Positions 5,678-10,802 of a stretch of DNA of 10,802 nt are shown piece by piece. Origin of the DNA: CALIKS01 sp964440295. GTDB lineage: Archaea; Thermoproteota; Nitrososphaeria_A; Caldarchaeales; Calditenuaceae. The stretch's first letter is position 1, and every line of letters begins with the position of its first letter. The stretch spans positions 1 to 10,802 of the forward strand of contig CAYTRT010000036.1 in NCBI GenBank assembly GCA_964440295.1, written 5' to 3'. The notes under the pieces were generated by a model that made no database searches, was not told the DNA's origin, and saw only the letters and a list, made by a program, of their open reading frames with translations. The translations under genes were made by a program, and so were the position numbers.

Positions 5678-6403
5678 ATGAGGGTGTTGGGGGTGCTGAG
5701 GTATCCGGAGTCTCAGGTGTACTACGAGCCGGGAATGAGCAACTATAGGCTGGATGGTGCCTCACTCATTGAGGGACTGCCAGGCATAGGGCTTGTCGGC
5801 AAGGTTGCAGTCGCCTACATTCTAGGCAAAGTTAAGGCTAAAAAGATATGCCGGATGTATTCGCCATATTTTCCGTCAGTGGCTTACATATCTGATGGAA
5901 GAATAATTCCCAACTTTACGGATTTTTATGCCGTAGAGGAGCCGGCTAAGACAATCATCATGTATGGAAGCGCTCAGCCATCAAGTAGTTATGGGCAATA
6001 CGAGTTCTGCGAGAAAGTTATAGAGCTGGCTAAGCGGCACGGTGCAACGAGAGTGTTCACGGTAGGCGGACTGGGGGGGAAGGAGAAAATATCGCCTCGA
6101 AGGGAAATTTTCTGCTCCTCGACTGATAAAAAATATCTAGGGAAGTATTTGGAGCTGATTGACGGTCAAGTGTATAGCGGGCAGATAGTGGGTGCAGTAG
6201 GCATCTTGATAAATATAGCGGGGAGCAAGGGACTAGAGAATATGTGTATGTTAGTAGAGATAGGTGAGTCGGCGCCTGACTACTTCGCGGCTAGGAGAGC
6301 TGCTGAGGCACTAATCAAGTTGACTGGACTTAACATTGAGGTAGATGGAGTTGAGGAATTTATGAAGTTGTCTAACAGAGTTATTTCTATGCTGGAGTCA
6401 TAA
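5678..6403 (+). CDS. PAC2-family protein (proteasome assembly chaperone-like)
   Basis: The 241-residue protein carries the PAC2 core: IEGLPGIGLVGKVAVAYIL near residues 31-49, PSVAYISDGRI, a central strand TIIMYGSAQPSSSYGQY, and VFTVGGLGGKE followed by a polar loop. The C-terminal half has QIVGAVGILINIAGSKG and MLVEIGESAPDYFAARRAAEAL, the usual archaeal PAC2 ending with a helix. Eukaryotic PAC2 forms a heterodimer that helps build the 20S proteasome alpha ring. Archaeal members have two similar-length variants (PbaA and PbaB groups), whose role in proteasome assembly is only partly established. No proteasome gene is nearby, so the function here is open. It is convergent with the SmAP3-like gene, 53 bases apart. 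Confidence 0.88.
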   Translation: MRVLGVLRYPESQVYYEPGMSNYRLDGASLIEGLPGIGLVGKVAVAYILGKVKAKKICRMYSPYFPSVAYISDGRIIPNFTDFYAVEEPAKTIIMYGSAQPSSSYGQYEFCEKVIELAKRHGATRVFTVGGLGGKEKISPRREIFCSSTDKKYLGKYLELIDGQVYSGQIVGAVGILINIAGSKGLENMCMLVEIGESAPDYFAARRAAEALIKLTGLNIEVDGVEEFMKLSNRVISMLES

Positions 6404-6456
6404 CTTGATATTTTACACTTGGATGACAAAAATTTATGGTTGGATGGTATTTTAAT

Positions 6457-6888
6457 TTAGGTTGTTTGTTCTTGTTCTTTTTTCCATTCTTCCCATACTT
6501 TTTGTACGCGTTCTGCGGCTGGTCCGGTGCCCTCTACTACGCCGTCTTTGGTTACGCGTATCCTATCCATCACAAGTATAACTCCGGCTTCTTTGTAGTA
6601 GCGAGCCATGTTGGGGAATAGTCGATTTATCCTTTCATAGAGGGTTTGGAGGTCCGGGCCGAGTTCAACTAACTCTATCATCGAGATTTCTTTACCGGCT
6701 ATGAAGAGTTTGCTTATTGTTCTTCCGTCGCTTGTCTGGGCCTCTGCAAGCCATAGACTATAGTCATTTGGGTTGTATGCAATTAAGCGTCCACTCACTC
6801 TAATGCCGCTTGAGGTTAAGACTGTAACACTCCTATCTAAGAGTAGGGACAGCTCGTCGGCGAATCTCTTACTCGCAATTGTTGACAC
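6457..6888 (-). CDS. Sm-like archaeal protein with C-terminal domain (SmAP3 type)
   Basis: The 143-residue protein begins with an Sm fold. The Sm1 region is VTVLTSSGIRVSGRLIAYNP (21-40) with the conserved Gly33 and Asn39-type loop, and Sm2 is LFIAGKEISMIEL (61-73), where the usual IRG becomes IAG. Residues 78-143 form an extra alpha/beta domain (LQTLYERINRLFP; VILVMDRIRVTKDGVVEGTG; a charged helix at the end). That layout fits crenarchaeal SmAP3, longer than the 75-90 residue SmAP1/2. Sm-like proteins form rings that bind RNA; the job of SmAP3 is not known. The start is GTG at 6888; the ATG codons on this strand do not fit better. It lies 61 bases downstream of Nep1, with its own TATA box in the gap. 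Confidence 0.85.
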   Translation of the reverse strand: MSTIASKRFADELSLLLDRSVTVLTSSGIRVSGRLIAYNPNDYSLWLAEAQTSDGRTISKLFIAGKEISMIELVELGPDLQTLYERINRLFPNMARYYKEAGVILVMDRIRVTKDGVVEGTGPAAERVQKVWEEWKKEQEQTT

Positions 6889-6920
6889 CTTCAGTTCCCT
6901 ACCAATAAGTAAGGTAATCG

Positions 6921-6933
6921 TTAATATTAAAAC
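6921..6933 (-). promoter_or_regulatory. TATA box of the SmAP3-like gene
   Basis: The minus strand reads TTTTAATATTAA, about 38 bases before the GTG at 6888, predicting a start near 6898 and a short leader. The gene can therefore be transcribed apart from nep1. Confidence 0.45.
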
Positions 6934-6949
6934 GTGTTTGTTTTCTCTT

Positions 6950-7636
6950 CTACATTATGTTTAGCGCCTGCTCCGCGATGCATAGTAGTCTGGACACTGC
7001 TGTCCAAGCTTCAAGTCTCCTCTCCGATAGGCTCAGCGACTCTTCTGCTAGTTTCTTGGTCTCTTCTTGGAAGTCACCGTGAGGATAGCATCCCACCATA
7101 AAGAGAGGCCTGTCCGTCGTCTTGAATATGTCTTCTATCTCGCTTCTCTTTACGCTTCTCCCTTCCTCTGTGAGTAGATAGACTCGTCTTGGTCTTATGC
7201 TATTTATTGCCTCAGCAATGCTCTTCTTCTCCATCTTTAGTAGGATCTCTCCTTGTTCCGTCTTAATTGTTCCCTGTCTGTATAGCTGTGATAATAGTCC
7301 CTTGAACCGTTCATATACTCTTGGGAGTCTTACCTTGGGGTTAACCTCTATGAATGCTCCGTCTTGAGTGTGGCAGTAGACCTCTAACATGCCGGCGAGG
7401 TTTAGAGGAGATCCTAGAGCTTCTAGCAATGTGAAATGAAGTATGTCTGGCCTGCCACGTTTTTGATAGTTGGTGAGGCCCTTCATCGCCGAGTGATGGT
7501 AAGAAGAGTCGAGGATTACCCATCTAGGATCCTGTCGTCGTCTCCTGCAGTATGCCTGAATTACTGGGTGGTTTCTTATTTCTTGGGGCACGAGCTCAAC
7601 TGCCGACTCAACCAATAAAAGTACAATTCTAGGCAT
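6950..7636 (-). CDS. nep1: 18S/16S rRNA pseudouridine N1-methyltransferase Nep1 (Emg1)
   Basis: The 228-residue protein is the archaeal form of Nep1, a SPOUT-class (trefoil-knot) enzyme that methylates N1 of a pseudouridine in the small-subunit rRNA and assists 30S/40S assembly. The family hallmarks are visible: VILDSSYHHSAM (40-51), KRGRPDILHFTLLEALGSPL (59-78) carrying the conserved RPDILH, and a C-terminal knot with VGCYPHGDF (181-189) and LSLSERRLEAWTAVSRLL (201-218), where the SAM site forms. Length is normal for archaeal Nep1, and no key residue looks lost. The ATG at 7636 is the family start. TATA-like candidates lie at 7646-7656 and 7664-7673 on this strand; neither is decisive. It is divergent from the nuclease gene, with RNA-metabolism genes on both sides. 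Confidence 0.93.
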   Translation of the reverse strand: MPRIVLLLVESAVELVPQEIRNHPVIQAYCRRRRQDPRWVILDSSYHHSAMKGLTNYQKRGRPDILHFTLLEALGSPLNLAGMLEVYCHTQDGAFIEVNPKVRLPRVYERFKGLLSQLYRQGTIKTEQGEILLKMEKKSIAEAINSIRPRRVYLLTEEGRSVKRSEIEDIFKTTDRPLFMVGCYPHGDFQEETKKLAEESLSLSERRLEAWTAVSRLLCIAEQALNIM

Positions 7637-7710
7637 CGAGTACGGCCTATTTAGTGTTTGGTCACTAATTAGGTGTTCTATCGGTGGTTAGGGTTAAGTA
7701 TAATAACCGC

Positions 7711-7721
7711 GCTTAATATAA
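7711..7721 (+). promoter_or_regulatory. TATA box of the beta-CASP nuclease gene
   Basis: GCTTAATATAA fits archaeal box A. Transcription would begin near 7740, leaving a leader of about 30 bases that contains the hairpin at 7750-7762 and the GGTGAT Shine-Dalgarno. Confidence 0.5.
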
Positions 7722-7749
7722 TGCTTGTAGATAAGGACGATTAGAGTGG

Positions 7750-7762
7750 GATGCGTAGCATC
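7750..7762 (+). promoter_or_regulatory. Hairpin abutting the Shine-Dalgarno of the nuclease gene
   Basis: GATGC (7750-7754) and GCATC (7758-7762) are perfect reverse complements around a 3-base loop. The stem ends exactly where the ribosome-binding GGTGAT starts. It could be a processing or feedback site for the nuclease on its own messenger, or chance; a 5-bp stem is modest. Confidence 0.35.
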
Positions 7763-7768
7763 GGTGAT
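7763..7768 (+). promoter_or_regulatory. Shine-Dalgarno GGTGAT that fixes an unusual ATA start
   Basis: GGTGAT is fully complementary to the archaeal 16S 3' end (ATCACC). It lies 5 bases before ATA at 7774, the codon where the N-terminus of the nuclease must begin. Confidence 0.55.
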
Positions 7769-7773
7769 GTGGT

Positions 7774-9030
7774 ATACAACTAACATTTCTAGGCGGTGCT
7801 AGAGAGGTAGGTAGGTCGGCTGTACTCGTAAAGACGGCTGGAGGAGCGAGGATACTGCTAGACTACGGTGTAGCAATGAATGATAGGGTTCATTTTCCTG
7901 GCCACGTTGCTCCGAAAGATGTGGATGCAGTCTTCCTTACGCATGCTCATTTAGATCACTCTGGCGCAATACCTATACTCTTCATCTCAGGTAGACCAAA
8001 GTTATACGCCACTAGGGCTACGTACCAGCAGGCAGAGATACTTCTAAAAGACATGCTGAAGCTGAGTGGTTACTACTTGCCGTTCGGCGAGCCAGAGATA
8101 AGGAAAATGCTCATCAGTGGTACTTCAATTAATTATGGTGAGCCAGTAAAAATAAAGGATGCTGAAATAGAATTCATCAGTGCTGGACATATACCGGGCA
8201 GCAGTCAAGTAGTTATAAATGCCGATAAGACGCTACTCTACACGGGCGACTTCACCACAATAGATACTAGACTGATCAAGGGCTCAGATGTGCCTGGAGA
8301 GGATTTCGACGTAGTCATAACAGAATCAACATATGCCAGAGAAGCACATCCGCCTAGGAGAGAACTTGAGGAAAAAATCACAAACCATGTTTTAGAGACG
8401 GTGAATAATGGAGGACTAGTCGTGATTCCCGCATTCTCGATAGCTAGATCGCAGGAAGTGGCCTGTATACTATATTCAAGAGGCTATAGGGGTCCTATGT
8501 ACATGGATGGGATGGCCACTCAGGTGCTTGAACTATACCTCAGTAGTGAGGACTTCATTGATGGGCTTGACCTGCTCGCGAGAGTCTACAGAAAGCTAAG
8601 AATAGTAAGAGGAAGAAGGCAGAGAGAGAAGGCTCAAAGAGAGCCCGGCGTAGTAATTACTCCGGCGGGTATGCTGAAGGGAGGCCCGGTCGTCTTCTAT
8701 GCCTCAAAAGTTGCAAACGATCCTGCCTCGACGATAATTTTGGTTAGTTTTCAGTCTCCGGGAACGCCTGGAGAAATATTGCTAAAAGAACGGAAGCTAA
8801 GCGTTAATGGGAATCTTGTTCCCGTTAGGGCGCAAGTATATCAATACAAGTTGTCTGCACATGCAGGCATGGAGCAGCTCCATGATTATCTGGCAAGAGT
8901 TGCTAGGAATGCCCAGGTGTTTACTATTCATGGCGAACCCGATTCATGCGAGGAATTCGCCAACTGGATAAATAGTAATACCTCGAGCAAAGCCTACGCC
9001 CCAGTCAATGGCGAGACCGTAGAAGTATAG
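7774..9030 (+). CDS. Beta-CASP metallo-beta-lactamase ribonuclease (aCPSF2-like)
   Basis: From ATA 7774 the frame gives 418 residues, the length of archaeal single-domain beta-CASP RNases (aCPSF2 group; no KH domains as in aCPSF1). The N-terminus reads x-QLTFLGGAREVGRSA, then LLDYG (28-32). Metal motifs are THAHLDHSG (His57, His59, Asp61, His62), AGHIPGSS (His139) and TGDF (Asp159). Beta-CASP motifs are ITEST (Glu184), SAHAG (His363) and IHGE (His386). All catalytic residues are present, so it should be an active RNA 5'-3' exonuclease and/or endonuclease in RNA decay or maturation. The first ATG in frame (7876) would delete the conserved first strands, and the nearest upstream in-frame codon before ATA is a stop (TGA 7765-7767). 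Between them there is no ATG, GTG or TTG. Confidence 0.88.
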   Translation: MQLTFLGGAREVGRSAVLVKTAGGARILLDYGVAMNDRVHFPGHVAPKDVDAVFLTHAHLDHSGAIPILFISGRPKLYATRATYQQAEILLKDMLKLSGYYLPFGEPEIRKMLISGTSINYGEPVKIKDAEIEFISAGHIPGSSQVVINADKTLLYTGDFTTIDTRLIKGSDVPGEDFDVVITESTYAREAHPPRRELEEKITNHVLETVNNGGLVVIPAFSIARSQEVACILYSRGYRGPMYMDGMATQVLELYLSSEDFIDGLDLLARVYRKLRIVRGRRQREKAQREPGVVITPAGMLKGGPVVFYASKVANDPASTIILVSFQSPGTPGEILLKERKLSVNGNLVPVRAQVYQYKLSAHAGMEQLHDYLARVARNAQVFTIHGEPDSCEEFANWINSNTSSKAYAPVNGETVEV

Positions 9031-9056
9031 CAAAAGTGCTTATCTGGATCTTTTGA

Positions 9057-9068
9057 GCTTAATTATTA
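9057..9068 (+). promoter_or_regulatory. TATA-like box before the small membrane protein gene
   Basis: GCTTAATTATTA lies 27 bases after the nuclease stop. It predicts a start near 9088, which would exclude the TTG at 9073 and favour ATG 9106. The call is tentative. Confidence 0.35.
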
Positions 9069-9072
9069 TGGG

Positions 9073-9555
9073 TTGGGTGGGGCCAGATTAGTTGAGTCTT
9101 TCGAAATGACGCTTAGCCACGACCTACTGGTGAGAACGTTATTCTTGGAGCTCTTCATAATATTTAGCGCATCTACAATAATACTTGGGTTCTTCTCGAC
9201 AATGTTGCTGCCCGCACTAATCCTAGTTGTCCCCTCACTCCTCATTGCAACATATTGGATTATATGGGAGCTTAAGAGGAAGAAAAGAAGGCTTAGGTTG
9301 GGTCAAGTTACTCAAGCTGAAGTGTTAACCCGTGGTACTGCTCCTCTAGGAATGGCTGGATCCTTAATATCGATTGACTATGTCTATTATCTTGTCGAAA
9401 TTTGCTGCGGGGACTTAAGAGTAAAATACATTGATTTTGAGGAAAGAAGGGTGGGCGAGACTCTAGTTGTCCTACTAGATCATAAGAATAGAGTTCTGGC
9501 CGTTGCGCCTCTGAGCAGGCCTCCGAGAATAGAAATACTCAAAAAACTAGGGTGA
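9073..9555 (+). CDS. Small membrane protein of unknown function with a C-terminal beta-rich domain
   Basis: I do not recognise a named family. From TTG 9073 it has 160 residues. Two hydrophobic segments (about 20-41 and 45-66) form a helical hairpin followed by a strongly basic stretch (ELKRKKRRLRLG, 66-77), so the rest should face the cytoplasm. Residues 78-150 look like a small beta domain: VTQAEVLTRG, VYYLVEICCGDLRVKYID, then RRVGETLVVLLDHKNRVLAV. This last segment recalls the 'vG..v.V.yd..n...a' ending of DUF3592-like and NfeD-like membrane-linked beta barrels, but the similarity is weak. ATG at 9106 (residue 12) is an alternative start that keeps both helices and fits the TATA box better. 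It is convergent with the oxidoreductase gene, only 21 bases apart. Confidence 0.7.
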   Translation: MGGARLVESFEMTLSHDLLVRTLFLELFIIFSASTIILGFFSTMLLPALILVVPSLLIATYWIIWELKRKKRRLRLGQVTQAEVLTRGTAPLGMAGSLISIDYVYYLVEICCGDLRVKYIDFEERRVGETLVVLLDHKNRVLAVAPLSRPPRIEILKKLG

Positions 9556-9576
9556 AAATAAGATTTTATAGCCCTG

Positions 9577-10572
9577 TCAGCGTCCATGAAAATAAGGTAT
9601 GATTTCTTCCTTGAATGTTCTGATCGTTCTCAATGGAGAGACGCTGAAATCCGTGAAGATTAGGTGGTTGGTGCCGATCTTCCTAAATTTGTCAATTACG
9701 TCTATTAGCCCATCAGCCTTTTTGAACAAATAATAATTCCTTAGAATCTCGTCGTCGGTGACTCGCTGGCCTGACTCCTCTATTTTTCTAGGGTCGGGCT
9801 CATCAAAGTTTTCAGGTATCAACGTACCAGCGTGGTATGTCCTTATCTTTTTTATTGCGCCTTCTATGTCTCCTAGCCCGCCGGCTATCAAGACGGCTTT
9901 CTCCATCTTTTTAACGTCTTTGCCCGCCTCGGCTGCTCCTTTCTCAAATGCCGGGAATATCTCATCTCTGCACTTCTCAACTGTGCCGTATGTGATGAGG
10001 TGGTCTCCATACTTTCCTGCGTATACCGCTGCCTTGGGCCCGCCGGCCGAGAAGTATATCGGAACTTTTTTCTTGGGCTTGACGTAGAGATATACTTTCT
10101 CCATGGTGAAGTACTTTCCGTTGAAGTCAAAGAAGTCTTCGTTCGTGAATAATTTTCTTATTAGTTCCACAGCTTCGGCTAGTCTTTCAATTCTTTCTTT
10201 CCAAGGCGGCCACCTGCCCATGAATCTTTTTTCGCTCATCGCTTCGCCTGAACCAACTCCGAGATAAAATCTTCCGGGGTACATCGAGTCGAGGGTGCCT
10301 ATGGCTTGAGCTATTATTGCTGGGTGATACCTTCCACCTATCGGGACCGTGACGTCTACTCCTATAGCTATTTTCTTCGTCCTCTCAGCGGCTGCAGCCA
10401 TGACCGGCCAGACGTAGAAACTATGCTTAAAGGAGTGGTGCCAGGGCAAGAAGTGGTCGCCAAACCATACAGAGTCAAACCCAGCCTTCTCGCATGGCTT
10501 TAGAAACTCCATCCTGTATTTATTATCCATCCAAAAAGATGCGTCAACACCTATACGAAACTTACGGGCCAA
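9577..10572 (-). CDS. F420-dependent LLM-class oxidoreductase (FGD-like)
   Basis: The 331-residue protein is a luciferase-like TIM barrel of the group containing mycobacterial F420-dependent glucose-6-phosphate dehydrogenase (336 residues) and methylene-tetrahydromethanopterin reductase. By eye it aligns closely with the former. GDHFLPW (38-44) places Asp39, His40 and Trp44 exactly as in that enzyme, LGVGSGEAMSE places Glu110 at its catalytic Glu109, and YFSAGGPKAAVYAGKYGD (173-190) is the cofactor region. Thus F420 binding and hydride transfer look intact. The three basic residues that hold the sugar phosphate in the mycobacterial enzyme (Lys198, Lys259, Arg283) seem replaced (Thr, a non-basic residue and Asn), so the substrate is probably not glucose 6-phosphate. 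The start is TTG 10572 with GAGGG about 10 bases upstream. The cell must make coenzyme F420. Confidence 0.88.
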   Translation of the reverse strand: MARKFRIGVDASFWMDNKYRMEFLKPCEKAGFDSVWFGDHFLPWHHSFKHSFYVWPVMAAAAERTKKIAIGVDVTVPIGGRYHPAIIAQAIGTLDSMYPGRFYLGVGSGEAMSEKRFMGRWPPWKERIERLAEAVELIRKLFTNEDFFDFNGKYFTMEKVYLYVKPKKKVPIYFSAGGPKAAVYAGKYGDHLITYGTVEKCRDEIFPAFEKGAAEAGKDVKKMEKAVLIAGGLGDIEGAIKKIRTYHAGTLIPENFDEPDPRKIEESGQRVTDDEILRNYYLFKKADGLIDVIDKFRKIGTNHLIFTDFSVSPLRTIRTFKEEIIPYFHGR

Positions 10573-10604
10573 ACCAAAATTCCCTCAATAAATCACGGGT
10601 TCGC

Positions 10605-10617
10605 ATAGATTAAAAAC
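10605..10617 (-). promoter_or_regulatory. TATA-like box of the F420-dependent oxidoreductase gene
   Basis: The minus strand reads AGTTTTTAATCTA about 35-45 bases before the TTG at 10572, leaving room for a short leader with the GAGGG ribosome-binding site. Confidence 0.35.
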
Positions 10618-10655
10618 TTTGCCAAAGAAATTCAAAAGGCTGCATCAGCGCTAGG

Positions 10656-10667
10656 TCTATATATTTA
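10656..10667 (+). promoter_or_regulatory. TATA box of the half-tRNA gene
   Basis: TCTATATATTTA is a near-ideal archaeal box A centred 30 bases before the first tRNA base at 10691. It implies that the half-tRNA is transcribed. Confidence 0.55.
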
Positions 10668-10690
10668 TCCGCAGATTTTTTGTATATTGG

Positions 10691-10724
10691 GCGGGGGTAG
10701 CCAAGCCTGGTCAAAGGCGGCGGG
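10691..10724 (+). tRNA. 5' half of a tRNA-Leu-like gene (split or interrupted in the anticodon arm)
   Basis: Bases 10691-10697 GCGGGGG form a typical tRNA-Leu acceptor strand, followed by TA (8-9), D-stem GCC (10700-10702) with GGC (10716-10718), and a class-II D-loop containing CCTGGTCAAA as in archaeal tRNA-Leu. G10719 is position 26, and GCGGG (10720-10724) fits anticodon stem 27-31. After that the sequence is AAGGGACATAG: no U33, no leucine anticodon, and no CCCGC, T-arm or CCCCCGC up to the window end. A hairpin with a short loop follows (10733-10753), and a probable ribosomal protein gene begins at 10772. It may be a split tRNA half joined in trans, a tRNA with an unusually placed long intron, or a remnant. 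Leu is inferred from the acceptor and D-arm, not from an anticodon. Confidence 0.6.
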
Positions 10725-10771
10725 AAGGGACATAGTATCCGTTAAGGACACTAAAGGAATCTTATATTAGC

Positions 10772-10802
10772 ATGGTTAAGAAGAGAAAAATGAGGGGGAG
10801 GG
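10772..10802 (+). CDS. Probable start of ribosomal protein uL15 (runs off the right edge)
   Basis: Only ten codons are visible: MVKKRKMRGR and then a G. The run of basic residues with K-K-R-K-M-R-G is how archaeal uL15 proteins begin, before the 'RTHGWG' region that would lie outside the window. uL15 binds 23S rRNA in the large subunit. AAAGGA at 10753-10758 is a Shine-Dalgarno candidate at long spacing, and CTTATATTA lies immediately before the ATG. Ten residues are too few for certainty; another basic protein is possible. Confidence 0.5.
   Translation, partial: MVKKRKMRGR

Noticed and set aside
6436..6621. Plus-strand open frame with a Phe/Tyr-rich start
   Set aside because: It is antisense to the SmAP3-like gene, whose family motifs are plain; the hydrophobicity is a by-product of the reverse reading.
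7751..7783. ATG at 7751 as a start or leader peptide before the nuclease (MRSIGDVVYN then stop)
   Set aside because: It is out of frame with the nuclease, only 10 codons long, and its ATG lies within the hairpin. It would matter only if an indel error exists here.
7876..7878. ATG 7876 as the nuclease start
   Set aside because: It would remove the conserved FLGGAREVG and LLDYG strands, which are clearly encoded upstream in the same frame.
10691..10802. A complete tRNA-Leu with a short intron inside the window
   Set aside because: No 3' acceptor strand, T-arm or variable arm occurs before the window ends, and a probable ribosomal protein gene begins at 10772.
1..10802. CRISPR array, insertion sequence or integrase
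   Set aside because: No regular spaced repeats, terminal inverted repeats with a transposase, or recombinase motifs were seen on either strand.

Overview
The window reads as chromosomal DNA of a thermophilic archaeon, most likely from the Thermoproteota/TACK side. Supporting signs are a Tfx-family regulator, Nep1, an Sm-like protein with an SmAP3-type C-terminal domain, a single-domain beta-CASP nuclease (aCPSF2 type), a PAC2 protein, an F420-dependent LLM oxidoreductase, tRNA genes without encoded CCA, AGA/AGG-rich arginine usage, and TATA boxes that often imply leaderless or short-leader transcripts. No narrower taxon can be fixed from sequence alone.

Left part (1-4744), nutrient uptake. 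The truncated 5' end of a lipoprotein-like or membrane-anchored solute-binding protein on the minus strand is divergent from a tfx-like regulator. Their shared intergenic region carries a duplicated CGTAAC element. A 307-base, relatively GC-rich stretch without a recognisable gene follows, then tRNA-Arg(UCU). Next comes a tightly overlapping AT-rich operon: ECF S component, fused double ATPase, EcfT and a PRPP-dependent phosphoribosyltransferase. Overlaps of 13, 7 and 4 nt suggest one transcript. The layout suggests import of a nucleobase-like compound and its trapping as a nucleotide.

Middle part (4745-6456): a dolichol/polyprenyl-phosphate mannosyltransferase-like GT2 enzyme and a PAC2-family protein.

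Right part (6457-10802), mainly RNA metabolism and about 47-50% GC in sampled lines. SmAP3-like and Nep1 genes lie on the minus strand, divergent from an aCPSF2-like nuclease. The nuclease has no canonical start codon where its N-terminus must begin; a Shine-Dalgarno-like GGTGAT stands 5 nt before an ATA codon. A small two-helix membrane protein, a convergent F420-dependent oxidoreductase, and a promoter-equipped 5' half of a tRNA-Leu follow. That half-tRNA loses tRNA character after anticodon-stem position 31, and what looks like the start of ribosomal protein uL15 begins 47 nt later.

The points most worth a second look are the isolated tRNA-Leu 5' half (split or interrupted tRNA), the ECF-phosphoribosyltransferase operon with its asymmetric ATPase, the ATA start of the nuclease, and the structured GC-rich intergenic stretch at about 945-1205.
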